64,000 nucleotides of DNA, taken from assembly GCA_946480245.1 (NCBI GenBank), contig CAMLIZ010000003.1, positions 1 to 64,000 on the forward strand. The letters run 5' to 3'. The notes beneath the pieces are model-generated. The model saw only the letters and a program-made list of their open reading frames with translations, did not search any database and was not told the origin of the DNA. Within the stretch, counting starts at the first letter, position 1. The number at the start of each line of letters is the position of its first letter. This DNA comes from an uncultured Pseudomonadota bacterium (GTDB lineage: Bacteria > Pseudomonadota > Gammaproteobacteria > Burkholderiales > Burkholderiaceae). Positions 1 through 9,000 of the stretch are shown piece by piece. Position numbers and translations under genes: made by a program.

Positions 1-382
1 GGTTGATCGCCATGCGTTCGTCCCAGTAGTCGGGTGTCACGGCCTCCATCGTGTGACGCTCGTCGCTGGCCACGTTGTTCACCAGCACGTGGAAGTCGCC
101 GAGGGCTTGGGCGGCCGCGGCAATGGCCCCCTGCAGCGCGTTCACGTCACGCACGTCGCAGCAGCGCCACCAGGGCTCGCGCAAGCCGGCGGCCTTCACG
201 CGTTCGGCCAGCGCAGCGCTCGCCGCCTCGGCCACGTCGATGAACGCCACCTGCGCGCCCTGCGCCGCAAAGCCCTCCACGATCGCGGCGCCGATGCCGG
301 AGCCGCCTCCCGTGACGAACACGCGCCGGTCGCGCAGGCTGGGGTATTGGGTGCGCGCGCCGGTGCCCGCGGCTGCAGTCAT
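1..382 (-). CDS. SDR-family NAD(P)-dependent dehydrogenase (partial, C-terminus outside window)
   Basis: Reading leftward from the ATG at 382, the first ~127 residues form a Rossmann fold of the short-chain dehydrogenase family. The cofactor motif TGGGSGIG is near residue 25, an acidic residue ends beta-2 (FIDVAE), and the structural NNVA motif is near residue 108. The catalytic Tyr-Lys pair lies outside the window. It is divergent from a sugar-acid dehydratase/lactonase/epimerase operon, so oxidation of a sugar to its lactone is the likely role. The substrate cannot be read from this fragment. Confidence 0.85.
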   Translation of the reverse strand, partial: MTAAAGTGARTQYPSLRDRRVFVTGGGSGIGAAIVEGFAAQGAQVAFIDVAEAASAALAERVKAAGLREPWWRCCDVRDVNALQGAIAAAAQALGDFHVLVNNVASDERHTMEAVTPDYWDERMAIN

Positions 383-495
383 GAATGGCTCCTCAGATGT
401 ATGCACGTTTTGGTATCTCAGTTAACTCAATTTCTATTTTTCTTATATCAGTGTGCGGCGATACGATCCCGGCCGTCAAGCGTCGAGGAGTTTTG
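383..495. promoter_or_regulatory. Divergent promoter region between sugar dehydrogenase and dehydratase operon
   Basis: This 113-base gap is markedly AT-rich compared with the surrounding ~67% GC DNA (about 410-460). It must hold the promoters for both divergent transcription units. A Shine-Dalgarno-like GAGGAG at 485-490 precedes the ATG at 496. I could not assign a specific operator or convincing -35/-10 pairs. Confidence 0.5.
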
Positions 496-2217
496 ATGGA
501 AACGAAGAAGCCGTTGCGCCGCAGCCAGGCGTGGTTTGGCAAGCAGGATCGAGACGGCTTCATGCACCGCAGCTGGCTCAAGAACCAGGGCTATCCGCAC
601 GACGAGCTCGACGGTCGTCCGGTCATCGGCATCTGCAACACATGGAGTGAGCTGACGCCCTGCAACGGGCATTTCCGAGAACTGGCGGAGTTCGTCAAGC
701 GCGGGGTCTACGAGGCCGGCGGATTCCCGCTCGAGTTTCCGGTGATGTCGCTCGGCGAGACGCAACTGCGGCCGACCGCGATGCTGTTCCGCAACCTCGC
801 CAGCATGGACGTCGAGGAATCGATCCGCGGCAATCCGATCGACGGCGTCGTGCTGCTGATGGGATGCGACAAGACCACGCCGGCGCTGCTGATGGGCGCG
901 GCCAGCTGTGATCTGCCGACGATCGGCCTGTCGGGCGGGCCGATGCTCAACGGCAAGTTCCAGGGCCGCGACATCGGCTCGGGCACCGGCGTGTGGCAGA
1001 TGAGCGAGATGGTGCGCGCCGGCGAGATGACGATGGCCGAGTTCACCGAGGCCGAGAGCTGCATGCATCGCTCCAAGGGCAGCTGCATGACGATGGGCAC
1101 GGCCTCGACGATGGCGTCGATGGTGGAGGCGCTCGGCATGGCGCTGCCCGAGAACGCCGCCATTCCGGCCGCCGACACGCGCCGCAACCGGCTGGCGCAG
1201 CTGACCGGCCGACGCATCGTGGAGATGGTCAACGAGGACTTGCGCATGTCGAAGATCCTCACGCGCCAGGCCTTCGAGAACGCGATCCGCGCCAATGCCG
1301 CGATCGGCGGCTCCACCAACGCGGTGATCCACCTGCTGGCCGTGGCCGGCCGCATGGGCGTGGAGCTGAGCCTGGACGATTGGGACGCGCTCGGCGCCGA
1401 GGTGCCTTGCCTGGTGGACCTGCAGCCGTCGGGCCGGTTCCTGATGGAGGACTTCTGCTACGCCGGCGGCCTGCCCGCCGTGCTGCGCGAGATCCAGCAC
1501 CTGCTGCACCTCGACGCTCCCACCGTCAACGGCCGCACGATCGGCCAGAACATCGCCGGCGCGCCCTGTTGGAACCGCGAGGTGATCCGGCCCCTGGCCG
1601 AGCCGTTCAAGCCGGCGGCCGGCATTGCGGTGCTGCGTGGCAACCTGGCACCTGATGGCGCGGTGATCAAGCCGTCGGCGGCGTCGCCGCAGCTGCTGAA
1701 GCACCGTGGCCGCGCCGTCGTGTTCGACAGCATCGAGGAGTTCCGTGCGGGCATCGATGACGAGGCGCTCGACATCGACGAGACTTGCGTGATGGTCCTG
1801 AAGAACTGCGGCCCGCGCGGCTACCCGGGCATGGCGGAGGTGGGCAACATGCCGCTGCCGCCCAAGGTGCTGCGCAAGGGCATCACCGACATGGTCCGCA
1901 TCTCCGACGCGCGAATGAGCGGCACTGCCTACGGCACGGTGGTGCTGCACACCTCGCCGGAAGCCGCCGCCGGTGGCCCGCTGGCGCTCGTGCGCAACGG
2001 CGACATCATCGAACTGGACGTGCCCCAACGGCGACTCCACCTGGAGGTGAGCGACACCGAACTGGCCCGGCGCCGCGAAGGCTGGGCACCGCCCCCGAAG
2101 CCGGAGCGCGGCTGGTACAAGCTCTACGTCGAGCATGTTCAGCAGGCGCACCTGGGCGCTGACCTCGACTTCCTGGTCGGCGGCAGCGGCGCTGCCGTGC
2201 CACGCGAATCGCACTGA
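496..2217 (+). CDS. IlvD/Edd-family sugar-acid dehydratase (L-arabinonate dehydratase-like)
   Basis: A 573-residue protein of the IlvD/Edd iron-sulfur dehydratase family, which converts an aldonic acid to its 2-keto-3-deoxy acid. Visible landmarks are NTWSELTPCNGH (Cys56), MGCDKTTPA (Cys124), GSCMTMGTAST (Cys197) and a C-terminal MSGTAYGTVVLH segment. The three cysteines have the 68- and 73-residue spacing I recall for the [2Fe-2S] ligands of characterised L-arabinonate dehydratase. The ATG at 496 was chosen because GAGGAG lies just upstream. The TGA stop overlaps the ATG of the lactonase gene. L-arabinonate is the favoured substrate; D-xylonate, D-galactonate or L-fuconate are possible. Confidence 0.9.
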   Translation: METKKPLRRSQAWFGKQDRDGFMHRSWLKNQGYPHDELDGRPVIGICNTWSELTPCNGHFRELAEFVKRGVYEAGGFPLEFPVMSLGETQLRPTAMLFRNLASMDVEESIRGNPIDGVVLLMGCDKTTPALLMGAASCDLPTIGLSGGPMLNGKFQGRDIGSGTGVWQMSEMVRAGEMTMAEFTEAESCMHRSKGSCMTMGTASTMASMVEALGMALPENAAIPAADTRRNRLAQLTGRRIVEMVNEDLRMSKILTRQAFENAIRANAAIGGSTNAVIHLLAVAGRMGVELSLDDWDALGAEVPCLVDLQPSGRFLMEDFCYAGGLPAVLREIQHLLHLDAPTVNGRTIGQNIAGAPCWNREVIRPLAEPFKPAAGIAVLRGNLAPDGAVIKPSAASPQLLKHRGRAVVFDSIEEFRAGIDDEALDIDETCVMVLKNCGPRGYPGMAEVGNMPLPPKVLRKGITDMVRISDARMSGTAYGTVVLHTSPEAAAGGPLALVRNGDIIELDVPQRRLHLEVSDTELARRREGWAPPPKPERGWYKLYVEHVQQAHLGADLDFLVGGSGAAVPRESH

Positions 2218-3119
2218 TGGTCGTCGCCCCGCAGTTGCTGTCGGAGCCGCGCTGCCTGTGGCCGGCCGGCGCCACGCTGGGCGAAGGCCTGTGCTGGTCG
2301 GTGCGCGAACAGGCCCTGTACTGGGTCGACATTCTCGAGCGCCAGCTGCACCGCTGCACCGCCGACGGCGGCGAGCGGCGCAGCTGGTCGTTCGACGACA
2401 CCATCTCCGCGGTGGCAGAGCGCCGCAGCGCGCCCGGCCTGGCCGTGACCTTGCGCCGCGGACTGGCCTTGTTCGACCCCGCCTCGGCTCGGCTGCAACG
2501 GCTGCACGAACCGGAGCCGGAACGGGCCGAAAACCGTTTCAACGACGGCAAGTGCGACGCACATGGTCGCTTCTGGGGCGGCACGATGGATTTCGCTTGT
2601 CGCGCCCGCACCGGCGCGCTCTACCGCTTCGGTCCGAACGGCCATGGAGACCGCGTCGCCGATCTGGGCTGGGCCGTGACCAACGGGCCCACGTGGTCGC
2701 TGGACGGCCGCACGCTGTACGTCAACAACACGGTCGAGCGCGAGGTGGTCGCCTATGACTTCGACGCAGCGTCGGGTGCCATCGCCAACCCGCGCGTCTG
2801 GCTGCGCTTCGAATCGCACGACGGCTTCCCCGACGGCATGACCACCGACGCCGATGGCCGGCTGTGGATCGCGCACTGGGGCGCCGCCTGCGTCACTTGC
2901 CATGCACCGGACAGCGCCACGGAGCTGCAGCGCGTGCAGTTGCCCACCAGCCACATCACCAACGTGGCGTTCGGCGGCCCGCGAATGAGCACGCTGTTCA
3001 TCAGCAGTGCGCGCTTCGAGTTGAGCGCCAAGAAGCTTGCCGCGCAACCGCTGGCCGGCGCGCTGTTCGCGGTGGAGACCAACGCCGTCGGCATGCCGGC
3101 GCACACCTTCGCCGGGTGA
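2217..3119 (+). CDS. SMP-30/gluconolactonase/LRE-family sugar lactonase
   Basis: 300 residues of the six-bladed SMP-30 beta-propeller family, which hydrolyses sugar lactones to aldonic acids using a divalent metal. Metal-site segments typical of the family are visible: LGEGLCW near residue 21, NDGKCDAHGRFWGGTMD near 108, TNGPTWSLDGRTLYVNNT near 160 and PDGMTTDADGRLWIAHW near 205. Its ATG shares a base with the TGA of the dehydratase gene and its own TGA overlaps the next ATG. It would act between the sugar dehydrogenase and the sugar-acid dehydratase. Confidence 0.9.
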   Translation: MVVAPQLLSEPRCLWPAGATLGEGLCWSVREQALYWVDILERQLHRCTADGGERRSWSFDDTISAVAERRSAPGLAVTLRRGLALFDPASARLQRLHEPEPERAENRFNDGKCDAHGRFWGGTMDFACRARTGALYRFGPNGHGDRVADLGWAVTNGPTWSLDGRTLYVNNTVEREVVAYDFDAASGAIANPRVWLRFESHDGFPDGMTTDADGRLWIAHWGAACVTCHAPDSATELQRVQLPTSHITNVAFGGPRMSTLFISSARFELSAKKLAAQPLAGALFAVETNAVGMPAHTFAG

Positions 3120-4129
3120 TGGCGCACACGCCCATGCACTACCGCCGTTGCGGCCGCAGCGGCTTGCAGTTGCCGGCCGTGTCACTCGGGCTGTGGCACA
3201 ACTTCGGCGGCACCAGCGCGCTGGAGAACGGGCGCGCGATCGTCCGCACCGCCTTCGACCACGGCGTGACGCACTTCGATCTCGCCAACAACTACGGCCC
3301 GCCGCCCGGCTCCGCAGAGGAGAACTTCGGCCGTTTGCTGCACGGCGAACTGCGCTCGCACCGAGACGAGCTGGTGATCTCCACCAAGGCGGGGTACCCC
3401 ATGTGGCCCGGCCCCTACGGCGACGGCGGCTCGCGCAAGTACCTGATCGCCAGCCTCGACCAGAGCCTGCGGCGCATGGGCCTGGACTACGTCGACATCT
3501 TCTATCACCACCGTCCCGACCCGCAGACGCCGCTGGAGGAGACGATGGAGGCGCTGGCGCATGTGGTGCGCTCCGGCCGCGCGCTGTACGTCGGCCTGTC
3601 GAACTATCCCGCGGACCTGACGCACCGTGCGGCAGCCCTGCTGCGCGCCGCGGGCGCGCCCTGCCTGATCCACCAGCCGCGCTACAACATGCTGGATCGC
3701 TGGGTCGAGCAGGCGCTGCTGCAGACCCTGTCCGACGAAGGGATCGGCATGATCGCGTTCTCGCCGTTGGCGCAAGGCTTGCTCACCGACCGCTACCTGG
3801 CCGGCACCGTGCCGGCCGATTCGCGCGCCGGCGGCGGCGCGGGTTTTCTGCGGCCGGAACACATCACGCCACAGCGCGTGCAGCTGGCCAATGAGTTGAA
3901 CCAGCTCGCAGGCGCGCGCGGTCAGACCTTGGCTCAGCTCGCGCTTGCCTGGGTGCTGCGCCACGACACGGTCACCTCGGTGCTGATTGGCGCGAGCCGG
4001 CCACAGCAGGTGCTCGACGCTGTGGGCGCACTGGCGGGCGCGCGCCTTGCCGACGATGAGCTGGCCGCGATCGAACTGCTGCTGGCGCCACACGCGGCCG
4101 GCACGCCAAGCACCACCCACACCCGATGA
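3119..4129 (+). CDS. Aldo/keto reductase (YghZ / L-glyceraldehyde-3-phosphate reductase type)
   Basis: 336 residues of the aldo/keto reductase TIM barrel. The catalytic tetrad segments are visible: HFDLANNYG (Asp, Tyr), VISTKAGYPMWPGPYGDGGS (Lys) and IFYHHRPDP (His). The cofactor-binding C-terminus includes AFSPLAQGLLTDRYL and SVLIGASRPQQ. The GPPPGSAEENFGRLL and MWPGPYGDGGSRKYL segments are typical of the YghZ-like branch. It begins with TGATG overlap after the lactonase and ends overlapping the epimerase start. Reduction of an aldehyde product of the sugar pathway is likely but unproven. Confidence 0.88.
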   Translation: MAHTPMHYRRCGRSGLQLPAVSLGLWHNFGGTSALENGRAIVRTAFDHGVTHFDLANNYGPPPGSAEENFGRLLHGELRSHRDELVISTKAGYPMWPGPYGDGGSRKYLIASLDQSLRRMGLDYVDIFYHHRPDPQTPLEETMEALAHVVRSGRALYVGLSNYPADLTHRAAALLRAAGAPCLIHQPRYNMLDRWVEQALLQTLSDEGIGMIAFSPLAQGLLTDRYLAGTVPADSRAGGGAGFLRPEHITPQRVQLANELNQLAGARGQTLAQLALAWVLRHDTVTSVLIGASRPQQVLDAVGALAGARLADDELAAIELLLAPHAAGTPSTTHTR

Positions 4130-5133
4130 CCATCCTGCACCTGCAAAGGCCCGAAGGCCTGTCGCTGACGCTGTCCACGCAGGGCGCCACGTGGCTTGCG
4201 TGCGAGGTGCCGATGCCGGATGGCGCGCGTCGACCTGTGATCCTGCCGCGCACCGAAGACGGCGGGGCGGGTGCGCGCGCGGCGTTTCTGGGCAGTACCG
4301 TGGGGCGCTACGCCAACCGCATCGCGGGTGCCCGCATCTCACGTGAAGACCAAAGCTGGGCGCTTGCGACCGCGCCAGGCGCGCGCCATCAATTGCACGG
4401 GGGCCCGGGCGGCTTTCATGCGCGCAACTGGCAGGTGGCCGCCGGCGACGAATCCTGGGTGCGGTTGGCATTGGTGTCGGCCGACGGCGACCAGGGCTTT
4501 CCCGGCGCGTTGCAGTTGCACGTCGATTACCGCCTCGTCGATGCGATGACGATCGAAATGGAGGCGGTGGCACAGGTGAGCGCACCCTGCCCCGTGTGCA
4601 TCACGAACCACGCCTACTTCAATCTCGACGGCCGCGTCACGAATGCGCGCGCACACGGACTGCAGTTGAACGCAGAGCAATGGCTGCCGGTGGATGGTGA
4701 GCTCATTCCGCTGGGCGCTCTGGCCCCTGTGGCCGGCACCGGCTTCGATTTTCGGCAAGGCAAGACGGTGCAGCGGGACTGGCTCTGCGACGAGCAGCAG
4801 CGCCTCGCAGGCGGCTACGACCATGCCTTCCTACTCGATTCCGACTGCCGCTCGATGCGACACCCCGCGTTGGCGCTCACCGCCGCCGATGGCGCGCTCA
4901 CGATGCGCCTGTACACCACGCTCCCCGCATTGCAGCTGTACACCGGGCAGTTGCTGCGCGACGTGTGCACGCCCGGCGGCGTATTGCTGGCGCCATGCAG
5001 CGGCATCGCCCTGGAGCCGCAGTTCCTGCCTGGCAGCCCGCACCATCCGGAGTGGCCACAGCCTAGTTGCTGGCTGATGCCGGGTCAGTTGTATCGGCAC
5101 ACGATCCGCTGGGCGTTTCAGCACTCGCAGTGA
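4126..5133 (+). CDS. Aldose 1-epimerase (mutarotase)
   Basis: 335 residues of the galactose-mutarotase-like fold, interconverting alpha and beta anomers of an aldose. Landmarks are FLGSTVGRYANRIAGARI, HQLHGGPGGFHARNW (His), CITNHAYFNLDG (catalytic His region) and the C-terminal GIALEPQFLPGSPHHPEWPQ with the conserved Glu. The ATGA overlap with the preceding gene makes it the last member of the four-gene operon. Providing the correct anomer to the divergent dehydrogenase would explain its place. Its last 71 bases overlap the convergent DUF3079 gene. Confidence 0.9.
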   Translation: MTILHLQRPEGLSLTLSTQGATWLACEVPMPDGARRPVILPRTEDGGAGARAAFLGSTVGRYANRIAGARISREDQSWALATAPGARHQLHGGPGGFHARNWQVAAGDESWVRLALVSADGDQGFPGALQLHVDYRLVDAMTIEMEAVAQVSAPCPVCITNHAYFNLDGRVTNARAHGLQLNAEQWLPVDGELIPLGALAPVAGTGFDFRQGKTVQRDWLCDEQQRLAGGYDHAFLLDSDCRSMRHPALALTAADGALTMRLYTTLPALQLYTGQLLRDVCTPGGVLLAPCSGIALEPQFLPGSPHHPEWPQPSCWLMPGQLYRHTIRWAFQHSQ

Positions 5134-5311
5134 CCGGTTCCGGTGCGGCGTCCAAGCCCCACTCTGCCCAATCGTCACCGAAGAGTTCGACGGGATGTTG
5201 CGTGCGTTCAGAGCCGTTGCCGCAGATCAACGAGTCCCGGGGGCAGTAGCGATCGCAGCCCCAGCACACGCGCTCAGGGTGCACCGGATGGATCGGAAAG
5301 CGTTTGCTCAT
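5063..5311 (-). CDS. DUF3079 family protein
   Basis: An 82-residue protein starting MSKRFPIHPVHPERVCWGC, followed by DRYCPRDSLICGNGSERTQHPVELFGDDWAEWGLD. This is the conserved DUF3079 signature of small cysteine-containing proteins of unknown function in proteobacteria. The cysteine clusters (CWGC...C...C) suggest metal binding. The start at 5311 fits the family N-terminus better than a possible upstream start at 5368. The non-conserved C-terminal tail overlaps the end of the epimerase gene on the other strand, so the last ~25 residues are poorly constrained. Confidence 0.85.
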   Translation of the reverse strand: MSKRFPIHPVHPERVCWGCDRYCPRDSLICGNGSERTQHPVELFGDDWAEWGLDAAPEPVTASAETPSGSCADTTDPASASN

Positions 5312-5376
5312 CGCAACGCCAGTGTGCGCAGTGCCGAGCTGCACCGGCTTGATGCGCCGCAAGAGCATCGCACCAA

Positions 5377-5411
5377 AGCAAAACGCCGACCGCAGATTGC
5401 GTGTCGGCGTT
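5377..5411 (-). terminator. Rho-independent terminator downstream of the tRNA-His remnant
   Basis: AACGCCGAC (5382-5390) and GTCGGCGTT (5403-5411) form a 9-bp perfect stem with a 12-base loop. On the minus strand it is followed by a short T run. It lies just beyond the CCA end of the tRNA-His fragment and would have ended the original tRNA transcript. Confidence 0.7.
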
Positions 5412-5421
5412 CATGAGTGTT

Positions 5422-5470
5422 TGGGGTGGCTGACCGGACTCGAACCGGCGACGACCAGAATCACAATCCG
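5422..5470 (-). other. attL: displaced 3' half of a tRNA-His (GTG anticodon) gene
   Basis: On the minus strand this reads from the anticodon arm (GGATTGTGATTC, anticodon GTG) through the T arm (GGTTCGAGTCC) to the acceptor end CAGCCACCCCA, with discriminator C73 and encoded CCA typical of tRNA-His. Upstream the anticodon stem loses pairing and no D arm or box-A-like TAGCTCAGTTGG is present, so it is not a whole tRNA. Chromosomal genes lie on its 3' side and phage genes on its 5' side. This is the expected remnant when a phage inserts into the 3' half of a tRNA gene and restores it at the other end. Confidence 0.8.
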
Positions 5471-5584
5471 CACCCACTTGCCAGCATTGGCGCCACTTTC
5501 CCGCGGATCGTGGGAACTGAAGGCGCAATTTCGTCTGAGAAAAGGCGCGGGTTCCGGAGGCTTCGTTCCCGCCAGAATGTGGCC

Positions 5585-5948
5585 ATGGGTAACCCCGCCA
5601 AGCCCGAATACCGCATGCCGCCCGGCGCGCCGTCCACTCGCGTGGCCACCCGCGAGAGCATGCTGGAGCAGCACGTGCTGTGGCTGCGCCGGCAGCCCGA
5701 CGCGCGGGTGGTGATCGTCTGCGGCGGCCGCGACTACGGCGACCGCGAGGCGGTGTTCACCGCGCTCGATCGCGTGCACGCCAAGGCGCCCATCACGCTG
5801 CTGGTGCACGGTGCGGCGCCTGGTGCGGACGCGCATGGTGGCCGCCGGGGCGCATGGCTGCGTGGCATTCCCGGGCGGCCGCGGCACCGCCGACTGCGCC
5901 CGCAGATGCGAGGCAGCCGGCATCCCGGTGTGGCGTCCGTTCGGGTGA
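5585..5948 (+). pseudogene. DUF2493/YspA-like SLOG-family protein, internally deleted and frameshifted
   Basis: The N-terminal part starting MGNPAKPEYR contains VVIVCGGRDYGDREAVFTAL and VHGAAPGADA, the first strand and nucleotide-binding segment of the DUF2493 (SLOG) family. The C-terminal part, RMVAAGAHGCVAFPGGRGTA ending VWRPFG-stop, is in a different frame. The 364-base span is not a multiple of three. The middle of the domain is missing (I estimate roughly 40-50 codons), deleted near 5830. It is the phage gene nearest attL, read opposite to the late genes, like a lysogenic-conversion cargo gene that has decayed. Confidence 0.75.
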
Positions 5949-6062
5949 TCAGCTGCGCAGCAGCAGCCAGCCCGTGCCGGCGAGGATCGCCAGCCCGATC
6001 GCCCAGTGCAGGCCGGCCAGCGCCAGCAGGCCGATCAGCACCATGGCGCCGACGGCCTTCAC
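5949..6062 (-). CDS. Small membrane protein, 37 aa
   Basis: A GTG start overlaps the TGA of the giant polyvalent gene (GTGA). The product begins MKAVGAMVLIGLLALAGLHW and continues AIGLAILAGTGWLLLRS: two hydrophobic stretches with a positively charged end. It is the last gene of the leftward late transcript. I do not recognise a family. Translational coupling and clear hydrophobic character support it being real. Confidence 0.5.
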   Translation of the reverse strand: MKAVGAMVLIGLLALAGLHWAIGLAILAGTGWLLLRS

Positions 6063-9000
6063 TGCGGCTCCAACTCGCGCCGCACCTGGGCGCGCACGCC
6101 GGCCGGAGCGGTCTGTGCGATTCGATCGGCCTTCGACGCCCGCATGCCGCGCACGCGCTTGACGATCTGCGGCATGCTCACGTGGATCGGCGAGTCCGGG
6201 TTGTCGGTGTTCCAGCGCTGCAGCTCGGCACGGGCCTCGGCCACCTTGTCGGCGTCGCCCTCGAAGATCCCCTGAGCCCACTTCGCTGAAATCTCGCCCT
6301 CGCGCATCTTGTTCAGCCCCACCTGCTGCTGCACCACGCGCGTGGCCTCCTGCACCCTGGCGACGTCGTTGGGCTGGAAGCCCAGCCCCTTGGCCAGCGC
6401 CTCCCAGCCGTCCACGTCGATGACCTTGCGGCCACTGCCGTCGCGGTACATGCCGGTGTTCCACATGTCGTAGGCCTTGGCCGCGTTCTGGATGGCCGTC
6501 GGCGACACGCTGGTCAGCGCCCCGCGTACATCGCCGTCGACAAGCTGGTTCGCGGCCTTGAAGGTGCGCTGCGCCAGGTCACCGGCCGGGCCGGCGAGCT
6601 CGGTCACGTCGCTCGTATGGTCGCTGCGCTTGGTCAGCAGCCCGGTGCCCGGGATTAAGCTGCCCATGCCCATGCGCCCGCTCACGTCGATCGGCACGCC
6701 CGGCAGTCCGGACAGCCCCTTGCTCACCACGCGCGCACCGACGTCGCCCAAGCCCAGCGTCTCCGCCAAGAACTCCCGTTTGGCCTTGCGGCTCGAGAAG
6801 TTGTAGCCCAGGCGCTGCAGCAGGCCGTCCAGCACGTCTTCGGCATCGCCCTCGAAGGGCAGCCCGTCGGCGCCGCCGATCAGGAACATCACCGCGATCG
6901 CCAGCATGGCGGCCTTCTTGCCATCGGGCCCGGCGCTCCACATGCGGTTGATCAGCTCGAGGTAGCTGATGCTGTACTGCTTGAAAGTGAACAGCACCGA
7001 CCCCACCGCGCCACGCGCCCAGCGCGGCTTGTTGCCGCGGTTGTAGACGAACTGCGTGTCGGCCACAGCCTTGGCGGCAAAGCCGGCCGGGTCCGAGATG
7101 CCCTGCTGCACGGCAGTCCGGTACGCCGCGATGAAGGTGACGCGCCGGTTCGTCTGCTCGGCCAGGCTGAACACCTTCCCCCAGGCCAGGCCGAGTTTCG
7201 ACAGCGCGTTCGCACCCTTGGCCAGCGCGTTGCCGGCCAGCGTGCCGTCACCGCTGCGCAGGCTGCCGCTGCCGGCGGCCTGGGCCATCAGCTGGTGCAC
7301 CTCCTGAGGCGCCACGATGCCGTCCTCCTCGGCCTTCTTCAGCGCTGCGTCGAGCGCCGCATCGCCGGTGGCCCTGCGCGCGGCCAGCCGGAAGGCTTCG
7401 ACCATGCGCTTGCCGGCTGCCTGCACGCCGCCGTACTGGCTCAGATAGGGGAAGGTCACCGTCAGGGGCTGGGTCATGTTCACCATGGCGCTGGCCACCG
7501 ATCCGCCCAGGTACTGGGCAAACAGCAGGCCGCGCAGGCCTTGCGCCTCCTCGGACGGATTCTTTATGTAGTCGACGAGTTGCACCGCCTGGTCCTTCAG
7601 CTGCCCCTGCTCCTTGGGGATGGCGTCGGCGGCTTCGGCCAGCGACCCCATGTGCAGATTACTCGCGGTCTGGCGGGCGTTCGAGTACACGAATCCGGCC
7701 AGCACCCGGCCCACGTCTTCATTGAAGCCGGCCACCCCCTTGCGCTCGATCAGGCGCTTCATCGCCGAGCGGTTCGAGCGCGCCACCTTCAGGTAGGTTT
7801 GAAAGGCCTTGGCCGCTTCGCTGTCGCCCTGCGCCTCGAGGCCCAGCATGTCGCCGAACAGCTCCAGCGTCTCCGGGCTGACCCCGGCAAACAGCTTGAA
7901 GGCCTGCTGGCTGACCGTGCCTTGCACGATCTGGGCGTCGGGGTACAGCGCCTGCATGCGGCGCGCCATGCGAGCGCGTTCGGGGGTGCTCTCGAACATG
8001 CCGAAGTACAGGCGGTCTCCGGTGGCGCTCACCACGTCCAGCGTGTACTGACCGAAGCGCGATAGCGGCGCGTAGCCGCGCTCGATCAGGTCGCGCGCGC
8101 GGTCGGCCTTCTCGATCATGCGGTTCGCGGTGTCGTTGAGCACGTCGGCCCGGTCGTGCTGCTGGTCGGCCAGTTCAAACAGGTGGTCGCGCAGCAGCAC
8201 CGCGGCCTTCTGCGCGTCGCCGGCGGCCAGCGCCTTGTCGCGCACCGCCTCCACGTCCTTGCCGCCAAAGCGCAGCATGTCGCTGATGGCCATGTGGTTC
8301 AGGCTCTGGTCGACCGCGGCTCGGAATTCCTTGTAGAGCGCGATCTGCGCGTCGTTCAGGTTGAACATCGAGCGCAGTTCGCTGTCCTTCCACACGATGC
8401 CCGCCTTGAGCATCTGCGCGCCGTAGCGGCTGTCGACGTTCGCCTCGTACTGCTCCTGCGGCAGGCCCTGCCACATCTTCAGCACCTGGGGCGTGATGGC
8501 GCCAGCGCGCAGCATCTCGTTGGCCTTCTGCGTGGCGTTCAGGCCAGCGGCCGTGGTTTCCCGGTCGGCCATCTTCACCGGCTTGCCGTCGGCGCCGCGC
8601 GCCCAGGTCAGTGTGCCCTCGAAGATTGGCGCCGCGATCGCCTTGGTGTCCTCCGGCTTCAACGGCTGCTTGGCCAGGTCGCGCCACGATTCCAGCTTGG
8701 GCAGGATCGTGGGCGCCTTGTCCGCCGCCTCGTTGGCGTAGTAGGACACATCGTTGATGAACGACTGCACGCCGTCGTACACCCGCTTGAACAGCGGGTT
8801 GCGCTCGGCCAGGTTGTGCATCGTCCCTACGGTCTTGTGCCACCAACTGACCTTGCCGGTGTCGTTGAACAGGTCGCCCAGCACGTAGCCCGCCGGCAGC
8901 TTGACCGCGCGCGCGTCGTTGAGCGCACCAGTCAACGCCAGCCCCATGGAGCGACTGAACATCGGCCGGTGCACCTCCGGCTGGGTGTCCTGGAACCCCT

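Noticed and set aside
448..2214. 588-codon minus-strand frame opposite the dehydratase
   Set aside because: It lies antisense to a clear IlvD/Edd gene and has no family features.
5422..5500. Complete tRNA-His gene
   Set aside because: No D arm or matching acceptor 5' strand is found; only GTGGC by chance near 5493. It is a 3' fragment.
5949..6464. Longer (171-codon) version of the small membrane gene
   Set aside because: Only the last 37 codons lie outside the giant gene and look like a protein. The GTG overlapping its stop is the sensible start.
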